This document shows, one piece after another, positions 14,761 through 20,989 of a stretch of DNA of 20,989 nucleotides. The stretch comes from Candidatus Kapaibacterium sp. (lineage in GTDB: Bacteria > Bacteroidota > Ignavibacteria > Kapaibacteriales > UBA2268): the NCBI GenBank assembly GCA_028691175.1, contig JAQUZU010000017.1:1-20989 (forward strand), read 5' to 3'. Both the position numbers and the translations under genes were made by a program. The number at the start of each line of letters is the position of its first letter. The first letter of the stretch is position 1. Under the pieces are notes generated by a model that saw nothing but the letters and a program-made list of their open reading frames with translations, was not told where the DNA came from and searched no databases.

Positions 14761-15411
14761 TTAGTTTTTCTTGAGTGGATCTGAGATTTCACGCACAACT
14801 ACTCTAAGTTTTCGCTCATCACCTTTACGCGAGTCGGGCGTAAAAGCAATTCTCGATTTTAACGATGCTATCTCTTTTATATTTTGTATTGTGCTAATTC
14901 TATCATTTATAAGGCTTTGCGAAGCACCACCGACCAAAAGGTCTAATTTTGCGCCGCGAGAGAATTTCATTCCCTCCGCGATCGTCTGCAATAATTTCTC
15001 GCCGTCAGCAGTCAGGTTTGCCTTGCCGGATACAAAAACATCCGAATTATACATTTCAAGCCCGGGGGTCATGCGCCTTACTTTAAAATCGAAACTATAT
15101 TCGTGATATTCTTCCGAAAATTCTATGTTTAACGCTTGCGGATCACGCAAAATATCATACGCAATAAACGTTACGGTATAGTTCATTCCGGACTTCAAGA
15201 CTTGCTCGTATTTGCCGGTCGACGAATTCGGATATATTTTAAATTTTTCGCCCGATTCGTCGGTAAACATCATGGCTAATTCACACGGTTTGCCGGTATA
15301 TATATCAAGAATCGTCCCTTTTACCACTACCGGAACTCCCACCTCGGCAGTACAAGTTCCGCGAAAGACAACTATGCCCAATATCATCAATATTAATATT
15401 CTGATTTTCAT
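14761..15411 (-). CDS. Exported protein: carboxypeptidase-regulatory-like domain plus degenerate OmpA-like domain
   Basis: A protein of 216 residues. A signal peptide spans about 1-22. A beta-sandwich segment (about 28-85; VVVKGTILDIYTGKPCELAM with later TGKYEQVLKSGMNYTVTFIA) resembles CarboxypepD_reg/transthyretin-like domains. Residues about 124-208 resemble an OmpA peptidoglycan-binding domain: VFVSGKANLTADGEKLLQTI, the strand LDLLVGGA, and an ISTIQNIKEIASLKSRIAF helix. The usual family residues (D and R in the NxxLSxxRA motif) are mostly absent, so peptidoglycan binding is doubtful. It probably lies in the periplasm or outer membrane. It is first in the unit with the methyltransferase. 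Both domain calls come from pattern likeness and are moderate. Confidence 0.62.
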   Translation of the reverse strand: MKIRILILMILGIVVFRGTCTAEVGVPVVVKGTILDIYTGKPCELAMMFTDESGEKFKIYPNSSTGKYEQVLKSGMNYTVTFIAYDILRDPQALNIEFSEEYHEYSFDFKVRRMTPGLEMYNSDVFVSGKANLTADGEKLLQTIAEGMKFSRGAKLDLLVGGASQSLINDRISTIQNIKEIASLKSRIAFTPDSRKGDERKLRVVVREISDPLKKN

Positions 15412-15522
15412 GTCGATTTATTTTGCTAAATAATGCGTTTCATTTTAAAAGTTTATAAACGAATGTTTCGAAATAATATTTTATATGTTTATAATTACAG
15501 AGAAAAAATCACACTTTCCGGG

Positions 15523-15555
15523 AAAAAAAAGGGACACAACAACGTTGCGTCCCTT
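15523..15555 (-). terminator. Rho-independent terminator of the lipoprotein/small exported protein unit
   Basis: AAGGGAC (15529-15535) pairs with GTCCCTT (15549-15555). CAAC/GTTG pairs inside, around a 3-nt loop and one mismatch. On the minus strand the stem is followed by eight T residues (plus 15523-15530). It lies 24 bp past the stop of the 123-aa gene. The remaining gap to 15411 is AT-rich, and no clear promoter could be named in it. Confidence 0.9.
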
Positions 15556-15579
15556 CGTGAATTTCGTCATTTCTGCGAA

Positions 15580-15951
15580 TTAGTCGCCTGAAGAAATTTT
15601 TGTAGCGATAATGTAATTAACGCCATTCTTTATTTTTTTGATGCCTTCTACGATGACTTTTTTGTTGGCTGCATATTTAGCCAGGTTTTTGCCGCCGAAT
15701 GAACCATCTTCATTGATGACAAAATACAACTTGCCGGCTTTTGTGGTTCCGACTTTGAGCACTACAGGAATGCCTTTTTCGGCTTTCTCTACTGCTTCGG
15801 CTTTAGTCAATGTTTCAGTACCTTTGATATAGTCAGTCAATGCAACTACAGTGCCTGTGTATTTTTTTGCTTTTGGTGCTGCATTTGCATCACTCATTGT
15901 GCAGCAAAATACTAATGCAATTGCGCAGAAAATTATTGATAATTTTTTCAT
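15580..15951 (-). CDS. Small exported protein of unknown function
   Basis: A protein of 123 residues. The N-terminal signal peptide MKKLSIIFCAIALVFCCTMS ends with a likely cleavage at ANA/APK (after residue 24). The mature part is lysine-rich and looks like a small beta-fold: KKYTGTVVALTDYIKG, then a Gly/Lys hairpin, VVLKVGTTKAGKLYFVINED, and KKVIVEGIKKIKNGVNYIIA. The pattern suggests an OB-like or NigD-like small domain, but I cannot assign it to a family. It starts 15 bp after the FN3 lipoprotein gene with AAGGGAAA as the SD, and a strong terminator follows. The two are therefore a closed two-gene unit, and the protein probably acts at the same surface. Confidence 0.7.
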   Translation of the reverse strand: MKKLSIIFCAIALVFCCTMSDANAAPKAKKYTGTVVALTDYIKGTETLTKAEAVEKAEKGIPVVLKVGTTKAGKLYFVINEDGSFGGKNLAKYAANKKVIVEGIKKIKNGVNYIIATKISSGD

Positions 15952-15966
15952 TTGTGTTTCCCTTTA

Positions 15967-16890
15967 TTATTTAGCTGCAACTTTTGCGTATGGTAAACCA
16001 AGATTTTTTTGATATGAAATTGCTCCGACTTTAACGTATTCGTCTGTTCCGGAACCATTCAACCAGCCGTTAGTGCCTTTATAAATGAATAACTTAGCAT
16101 AGCGAGTAGAACCGTCGGTCAAAGTTTCTTTTACATAGAATACTACGCCTGCTTTAGAAGTAGTAATATTTGCAAGATCTACTGCAACGTTGTTTGCAAG
16201 ATAAGTTCTAGCAGAAAGAGCCTCGCTGTCGAAAATATCGTCGATGCTGTTTGCTTCGAGCGGAGAAGAAATTTGAACATATTTTGTTGTTCCGTCAGAA
16301 CCGTTTAAGCCGAGAGCAGCTGCAGGGCCGAAGAGAATTTCGCCGTCATTTTTTGTGCTGATACCGACTGTCCATTCCTCGATAGAAGCAACTTTCAAGC
16401 ATTTTGGTGCTTCGCCGGCTTCGTCGAAAAGATTAAGTCCCGAACCATAAGTAGAAGTATATTCATACATTACGATATCTTCGTCATTAATATTCTTTGT
16501 GAATCTCCAAGCCGGAGCCCAAGCGATAGTAATTTCAGCAGAGTTTTTGTTTAAAGTTGTGTCTTTGCTGAGAGCCTTTACCGTGAAAACGTGCTGGCCA
16601 TCTGACAAGCCGCTAACTGTAACTGTTGTATTGCCGGCAGTTGCAGTATAGTCATACGGAAGTCCGTCATAGCGAATTTCGTAGCCGTTAAAGTTTGCGT
16701 TTGTTTCGCTTGCAGAAGCTGTCCAAGAAAGAGTTACACTCTTATCATCTTTGGAATTTGCCTTTAGATTAGTCGGAGCATTCAAGCTCTCAACAGTTGT
16801 TGGTGTCACCGGATCTTCGTCGTCAGTACAGCCAATAAATCCCAAGCTACCTACCATTAAACCCATTGTTAATAATTTTGAAATTTTCAT
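15967..16890 (-). CDS. Lipoprotein with fibronectin type III domain
   Basis: A protein of 307 residues from ATG 16890, which has GGAG 9 nt upstream. The ATG at 16905 overlaps that SD and is unlikely. A lipoprotein signal ends at GFIGC (Cys21), followed by DDEDP, an acidic stretch that often marks surface display in FCB lipoproteins. A Thr/Pro linker leads to a fibronectin type III domain (about 40-128, with LSWTASASETNANFNGYEIR and LSDGQHVFTVKA). The remaining C-terminal about 175 residues are unrecognised and rich in beta-prone stretches (FYVKETLTDGSTRYAKLFIY). There are no catalytic motifs. It is first in a two-gene unit with the 123-aa exported protein. A role in surface adhesion or binding is inference. 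Confidence 0.75.
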   Translation of the reverse strand: MKISKLLTMGLMVGSLGFIGCTDDEDPVTPTTVESLNAPTNLKANSKDDKSVTLSWTASASETNANFNGYEIRYDGLPYDYTATAGNTTVTVSGLSDGQHVFTVKALSKDTTLNKNSAEITIAWAPAWRFTKNINDEDIVMYEYTSTYGSGLNLFDEAGEAPKCLKVASIEEWTVGISTKNDGEILFGPAAALGLNGSDGTTKYVQISSPLEANSIDDIFDSEALSARTYLANNVAVDLANITTSKAGVVFYVKETLTDGSTRYAKLFIYKGTNGWLNGSGTDEYVKVGAISYQKNLGLPYAKVAAK

Positions 16891-17079
16891 TTGAGAAATC
16901 TCCATATTATATTATAAAAACTATTATTTATTGCGTTTTTCGCTCTTAGTTTGTTGTTTATTCAGTCAAACGAGTGCTCAGAATCTCTGTTTGCTTTATG
17001 CCATCGTATGATATAATGACGAACGGTCTTGAAAAATGTTATATATTATGTAAAAATAATTGAAGATTTTTTTCAATCG
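16891..17079. other. AT-rich intergenic region, no gene seen
   Basis: The 189 bp between the VWA gene and the FN3 lipoprotein contain no plausible coding sequence. They must hold the lipoprotein promoter, but no clear TAnnTTTG or -35/-10 pair could be chosen. Confidence 0.4.
17052..17077 (-). terminator. Weak terminator after the VWA gene
   Basis: ATTGAA (17059-17064) and TTCAAT (17072-17077) form a 6-bp AT-rich stem with a 7-nt loop just past the VWA stop. On the minus strand TATTTTTA follows (plus 17052-17058). The stem has little GC, so strength is doubtful. Confidence 0.4.
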
Positions 17080-19263
17080 CTATATCATTCCCAGCCGCTT
17101 GCGGATTGTCCATTCGACGGCGAGCAGCAAAATAACCGCTACCAGCATTCGCACGAGATTCCAGAGTGCGTACTCGTTCCGGATCGTGATTGAGCGGTCG
17201 CGGAAAGTTTTGTGCTTGCGAATATCGTCAAAAATACTTCCGCATTGATCCGGCGACGGATAAAATCTGCCGCCGCTGCGAAGCGCCATATCGCGCAAAA
17301 GTGGTGCGTTCATGCTGAAGTTCAGATATTCGAGTGCAATTTCGCCGACCGAGAAGCGCCCGCTGTCGTCGCCGAGCGGCGTATCGCCTAAAGTCGCCTT
17401 GCCGGAAAACGAATAGTCGCCCTCCGCGAAGCCCTCGACTTCGACGTAATATCGCCCGCTACCCATTGCGGAAAGAATCACATTTCGCTTGCCCTTTGCT
17501 CCGCGAATATCAACTGAAACTTTCGCATCGTCGATCGGATTGTATGCCGCATCATAGACCTGTGCGACAAAGCCGACTTTCTCGTCCGTCGTGTATTTGC
17601 GTTTAGTCGTCTTGATCGTTACGCTTTTATTGTTTTGATCTACCGAGAGCCAGCGCATCGAATTCTTTATAAATATATCATATAAATCATACACTTCATT
17701 GTTTTCACGGCTGAGTGCACCTGCAAAACCCATCAGCTTCCAGCGGTACAGCCCGCTCGCAAGCACTGCGACCGATTTCTGATTGCGAAAAACTCGCGAC
17801 AAAATCATCGGATCCTGCAGTGTTGTGTTGCCGAGTTTGACGTTTGCGATTCGCTCGCTCTCCGGCTTTACGGTTACATAGTGCTCGAAGCGATAGAGCG
17901 GCGGGAGCGTGTTCCACATGTCAAGATCGGCGTCTCCGCCGGTAACCCGCAAAATCGAATGTGCCGAAGCCTCGCGCCGAAAGTCCGCGACAGCCGCGAA
18001 CTCGTTACGCCCGTTCATGCTCGAAGTCTTAAACGGCAGATATTCCTCTAACTGCGATAATTTATTCGCATTTACTGCACTACTAGACAAAAAGAAAACC
18101 GGTTTTCCCGTGGCAAATTCGGTTTTCAGCATTGCAAGAGTTGCCTCCGAAGTTGAAGCATTCGGAAAGCCGATCAGGAAATACATTTCCGTCTCGTGCA
18201 AATCGTTCCGGTTCGGCTCTTTATCGTAATAAGCGGCACCTTTTTTCTGCACATACATTTGCAATTCGAGATTTTTTTCGTCCTTGAGCGCATTACGCAG
18301 GAACGAAACATCCGGGCTCGGACTTCCCGCGAAAATCGCGATTTTACGCTTATTTTTCAGAACTTTTATATATTCCGAGTTCTTGTTGTTCTTTTTCGTG
18401 ATTTCGCCGGCAATCGGCGCAACCACTGCGGAAAGTTTCTGGTCGCCTTCATGAGACGGCTTATAGTCGAAATTTAACGAAAAAGATTGATCCTCGCTGC
18501 TGATCGAAACAGTCTTCGTCTCGAGGTCATGACCGTTTTCCTGCAACTTCACCGCAAGTTCGCCGGACATAAAACCGGAAGTTTTCACATTTACCATAAC
18601 CGGAACCACATTATCGACGTATGCAATTTCATTCGTTACAATCGATTGCAGGATAACGTCCTTCGCCGGCATCGAATCGCCTATTCCTATGATATATAAA
18701 GGCTTATCGAGCACACTCACATCATATAGCGGATTATTCCCCACATTGAAGGCACCGTCCGTAATCAAAATTCCGGCGCGTACATTATTGTCGTCGCTCG
18801 GTAGCAAGTGCCGCAACGGCTTCGACAAATCGGTCGATTGCCCGCTGAATTTCAGGCTGTTATAATCGAAATTTACGACCTCGAACACGTCGTTATCGAA
18901 TAAATATGTCTTCATAAAGTCTTTATCCTGCCGTGTAAGGCCGGACTTTTCAATCGCCTTACGCATCTCCGCCCTGCGATCCAGCTTCGCGTCTTTCTCG
19001 CCCGCCGAAATCGAATTATCGATATATACCGCAACTTTCGGCGCGGAGGCTTTGCCCGTTACACGAGTAAAAACAGGCTCGAAAAGTATGAACATCAATA
19101 TTCCGAGCGCAAGCGAACGCAAAGTAGCAAGAAAAATTCGCCAACCACGGCTGACCGGAGGAACCGTATATCGATACGTATAGAACGAAAACGCTACAAG
19201 CAAAAGCACCAAAAATATAGCCAATGCCCAACTGCCGCTTATGCCCAAACTATATGAATTCAC
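17080..19263 (-). CDS. Large membrane protein with von Willebrand factor A-like domain
   Basis: A protein of 727 residues starting with GTG (19263), which shares a base with the coaBC stop (TAGTG). Two N-terminal helices (about 10-30 and 43-62) are followed by a VWA-like domain: VAVYIDNSIS carries the metal-site D-x-S-x-S at 82-86, and GILITDGAFN (Asp169) follows. An alpha/beta region comes next (about 300-420; KRKIAIFAGSPSPDVSFLRN) that resembles the glutamine-amidotransferase-like fold often joined to VWA in such proteins. An Ig-like segment (about 548-640) and a final helix (about 702-719) close it. The large middle is predicted periplasmic. Related proteins often neighbour MoxR/BatA-type genes, but none are here. 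The role is unknown. Translational coupling to coaBC is unexpected. Confidence 0.8.
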   Translation of the reverse strand: MNSYSLGISGSWALAIFLVLLLVAFSFYTYRYTVPPVSRGWRIFLATLRSLALGILMFILFEPVFTRVTGKASAPKVAVYIDNSISAGEKDAKLDRRAEMRKAIEKSGLTRQDKDFMKTYLFDNDVFEVVNFDYNSLKFSGQSTDLSKPLRHLLPSDDNNVRAGILITDGAFNVGNNPLYDVSVLDKPLYIIGIGDSMPAKDVILQSIVTNEIAYVDNVVPVMVNVKTSGFMSGELAVKLQENGHDLETKTVSISSEDQSFSLNFDYKPSHEGDQKLSAVVAPIAGEITKKNNKNSEYIKVLKNKRKIAIFAGSPSPDVSFLRNALKDEKNLELQMYVQKKGAAYYDKEPNRNDLHETEMYFLIGFPNASTSEATLAMLKTEFATGKPVFFLSSSAVNANKLSQLEEYLPFKTSSMNGRNEFAAVADFRREASAHSILRVTGGDADLDMWNTLPPLYRFEHYVTVKPESERIANVKLGNTTLQDPMILSRVFRNQKSVAVLASGLYRWKLMGFAGALSRENNEVYDLYDIFIKNSMRWLSVDQNNKSVTIKTTKRKYTTDEKVGFVAQVYDAAYNPIDDAKVSVDIRGAKGKRNVILSAMGSGRYYVEVEGFAEGDYSFSGKATLGDTPLGDDSGRFSVGEIALEYLNFSMNAPLLRDMALRSGGRFYPSPDQCGSIFDDIRKHKTFRDRSITIRNEYALWNLVRMLVAVILLLAVEWTIRKRLGMI

Positions 19264-20813
19264 TATCTGTCTTTCTGATTAAGTTCAAATATTTTTTTCA
19301 GAATTTCGAGCGCTACCAAGTCTTTACTCATTGGAGGATATGGACTTAGAGAGCCGTCGCGCCCGATTATCGTAATCGTGTTATTGTCCGAACGGAAGCC
19401 GCTGTCCGGCTTGTTCGCAAGATTTACCACAATCATGTCGCAATTTTTGTCCGTAAGTTTCTTGCGGCCGTTCTCGATTCCGTTTTCGGCTTCGAGCGCA
19501 AATCCCGCAAGAAATTGCCCGTCCGACTTGTTTTTGCCGACGCTCGCCAGAATGTCTTTCGTCCGGGTAAGCCGGAGCTCCAGCACATCGCCTACATTTT
19601 CTTTTTTGAGTTTGCCGCTGAAATTTTCCGAAAGCGTAAAGTCCGCAACCGCCGCGGCAAGAATTATAACCTCCGCAAAAGGCAACGCAGACATTACTTC
19701 ATCATACATCTCGCCCGCCGAAACCACCGGCTTAAGCTGCACGCCCGCAGGCGACGGCAAATCGACCGGCCCGGAGACCAAAACCACTTCCGCGCCGAGC
19801 TGCTTCGCAGCATTCGCAATCGCATAGCCCATTTTGCCGGACGAACTGTTTGCGATATACCGCACATCGTCGATTTTCTCGTGCGTCGGCCCCGCGTCTA
19901 TCAGCACACGCTTCCCGTTATAGAACGCCTTCAGCGGATTATCCGCCATTCCGTGCTGCTGCTTCAGTTGTTCGAGTTCGAGTTCCGCGTCGAATTTCGC
20001 TTCGGAAATTTTCGGCGTTGCTTTTATATATTCTATTTTTATGTCGGACGAATCTTTTTCTGCGGTAGCGGAAATTTTTTCGTTAATTGCTTTCAGGCAG
20101 TCGTTACACAGGCAATCGCTATAGTGCTGCGAGACGTAATTCATCGCTTCGTTCGAAAGCGGAATCTTCGCACAGTCGCACCGGGAGACGTCCTCGTGAT
20201 TACAGAAAAACTTTCGCCCGCAGCGCGGACATGTTTTGTTTGGGGCGTGCTGCTCGCGGCAGGCTTCGCCCAAGGCATCAAGAATCACATCAATTTCCGG
20301 CATACGCCCCGGGCCGACCAGCCCGCTTGCAAGCGAACCCTCCGCAGGCGGAATAATCACTCCGCCGTCCGCGGCAATCTGCCGGGCATTGCGTTGCGTG
20401 GCCGGATGAAGCCACATATTCGTGTCCATCGCAGGCGAGATCACCAATCGCGCAGAATGCTGCAGCGCCAGAGTAACAGCCACCAAAGCATTATCCGCCA
20501 CTCCGCCGGCTATTTTGCCCAAAGTAGAGGCACTGCACGGTGCAATAAGCATTGCGTCTGCCCAATTCGCCGCCTCGATATGCCACGCTCCGCGGTCCAT
20601 CACGGATTTATCGAACATATCGCTGATTACGGCATTACGCGAGAGATTCGCCAGAATCATCGGAGATACAAAATTTATAGAAGACGGAGTCATTATCGTG
20701 CGGACTTCCGCGCCGGATTTTATCAGTTCGCGGACAAGCAGCGGAGCTTTATACGCCGCTATCGAGCCGGTTACGCCCAGCAAAATCTTTTTATTTTTCA
20801 GTAATTCTTTCAT
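19263..20813 (-). CDS. coaBC: Bifunctional CoaBC with inserted cysteine-rich module
   Basis: A protein of 516 residues, against about 400 in most CoaBC proteins. CoaC (phosphopantothenoylcysteine decarboxylase, FMN) covers about 8-182: GVTGSIAAYKA, HIEAANWADAMLIAPCSAST (His78), SPAMDTNMW and GPGRMPE. CoaB (phosphopantothenate-cysteine ligase) covers about 299-513: DAGPTHEKIDDVRYIANSSS, ILAAAVADF, LKKE and FALEAENG. Together they make 4'-phosphopantetheine for coenzyme A. Between them lies an extra segment (about 183-298) with CPRCG (C195, C198), C204, CDC (C212, C214) and CLCNDC (C234, C236, C239), followed by a charged linker. Its pattern resembles small Cys-rich CWC zinc-binding domains. 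PAMD in place of PAMN is, from memory, usual in Bacteroidota. ATG 20813 has no clear SD. The stop overlaps the VWA start. Confidence 0.95.
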   Translation of the reverse strand: MKELLKNKKILLGVTGSIAAYKAPLLVRELIKSGAEVRTIMTPSSINFVSPMILANLSRNAVISDMFDKSVMDRGAWHIEAANWADAMLIAPCSASTLGKIAGGVADNALVAVTLALQHSARLVISPAMDTNMWLHPATQRNARQIAADGGVIIPPAEGSLASGLVGPGRMPEIDVILDALGEACREQHAPNKTCPRCGRKFFCNHEDVSRCDCAKIPLSNEAMNYVSQHYSDCLCNDCLKAINEKISATAEKDSSDIKIEYIKATPKISEAKFDAELELEQLKQQHGMADNPLKAFYNGKRVLIDAGPTHEKIDDVRYIANSSSGKMGYAIANAAKQLGAEVVLVSGPVDLPSPAGVQLKPVVSAGEMYDEVMSALPFAEVIILAAAVADFTLSENFSGKLKKENVGDVLELRLTRTKDILASVGKNKSDGQFLAGFALEAENGIENGRKKLTDKNCDMIVVNLANKPDSGFRSDNNTITIIGRDGSLSPYPPMSKDLVALEILKKIFELNQKDR

Positions 20814-20908
20814 CGCTTTGCTTTTGAATTTTTTAATTGTATATTAACGAAATTGACGAAAAAATATTTTAAATATATCATTATTCGGTATCTCCCGTAA
20901 ACAAAAGC

Positions 20909-20932
20909 AGAGACGTTGCATGCAACGTCTCT
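20909..20932. repeat. Perfect 24-bp palindrome, possible dispersed repeat or terminator
   Basis: AGAGACGTTGCA (20909-20920) is followed directly by its exact reverse complement (20921-20932), with no spacer. ACACTTTTT follows on the plus strand and GCTTTTGTTTAC on the minus strand. It lies 95 bp upstream of coaBC. It could end a minus-strand gene beyond the window. From memory, very similar palindromes occur in many copies in cyanobacterial genomes. No second copy is in this window. The rest of 20814-20989 is AT-rich with no gene seen. Confidence 0.7.
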
Positions 20933-20989
20933 ACACTTTTTCATTCAAATATATCTATTATATATAAATATTCTTTATCGGCTGTTAGT

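Noticed and set aside
20413..20436. PAMD instead of PAMN in CoaC as a sign of lost activity
   Set aside because: From memory PAMD is the usual form in Bacteroidota CoaBC proteins. The rest of the domain is intact, so inactivity is not implied.
19515..20804. 429-codon plus-strand frame opposite coaBC
   Set aside because: It is antisense to a secure CoaBC gene. Its translation is Arg/His-rich low-quality sequence with no recognisable domain, as expected for a shadow frame.

Overview
The window looks like chromosomal DNA of a free-living bacterium of the FCB group, probably on the Ignavibacteria/Kapabacteria/Chlorobi side rather than Bacteroidia. This is inferred, not proven. The reasons are the CoaBC motif PAMDTNMW, YidC with a long lysine-rich tail, exported proteins with FlgD-like, carboxypeptidase-regulatory-like and FN3 domains, and two TAnnTTTG-like promoter elements. 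Clear GGAG-type Shine-Dalgarno (SD) sites sit before ssb, nifU, the methyltransferase and the FN3 lipoprotein, and such sites are scarce in Bacteroidia. Base composition is moderately AT-rich, with AT-rich intergenic gaps. I see no phage, transposase, CRISPR array, tRNA or rRNA.

Layout. Positions 1-4931 (minus strand) read, in transcription order: an exported FlgD-like protein, replicative helicase dnaB (sharing one base with it, TAATG), a four-SLBB polysaccharide export protein, and a Wzz/GumC-like chain-length protein cut by the window edge. The last two should form the outer- and inner-membrane parts of a capsule/exopolysaccharide export machine. Positions 5035-6597 (minus) hold a GapN-type aldehyde dehydrogenase. 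Positions 6874-9832 (plus) hold the conserved cluster rpmH-rnpA-yidD-yidC (ribosomal protein L34, RNase P protein, and two membrane-insertion factors), with two strong RNA hairpins between rpmH and rnpA. A bidirectional terminator separates yidC from a convergent POT-family peptide transporter.

Positions 11359-15411 (minus) hold an exported protein with a degenerate OmpA-like end, a SAM methyltransferase, a NifU-type Fe-S scaffold, a TPR protein with an acidic hexapeptide repeat, and ssb. Positions 15580-16890 (minus) are a two-gene unit of an FN3 lipoprotein and a small exported protein, closed by a good terminator. Positions 17080-20813 (minus) hold coaBC (coenzyme A synthesis) overlapping by one base a large VWA-type membrane protein. 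The window ends in an intergenic stretch with a perfect 24-bp palindrome.

Most genes are ordinary housekeeping or envelope genes. The items most worth a second look are: the cysteine-rich zinc-ribbon-like module inserted between the two halves of CoaBC; the IAPExx repeat protein upstream of ssb and the inverted repeat in its leader; rnpA without a normal start codon behind a long hairpin; the peptide transporter lacking the first Glu of its ExxER motif; and the terminal palindrome. I found no convincing undescribed multi-gene system.
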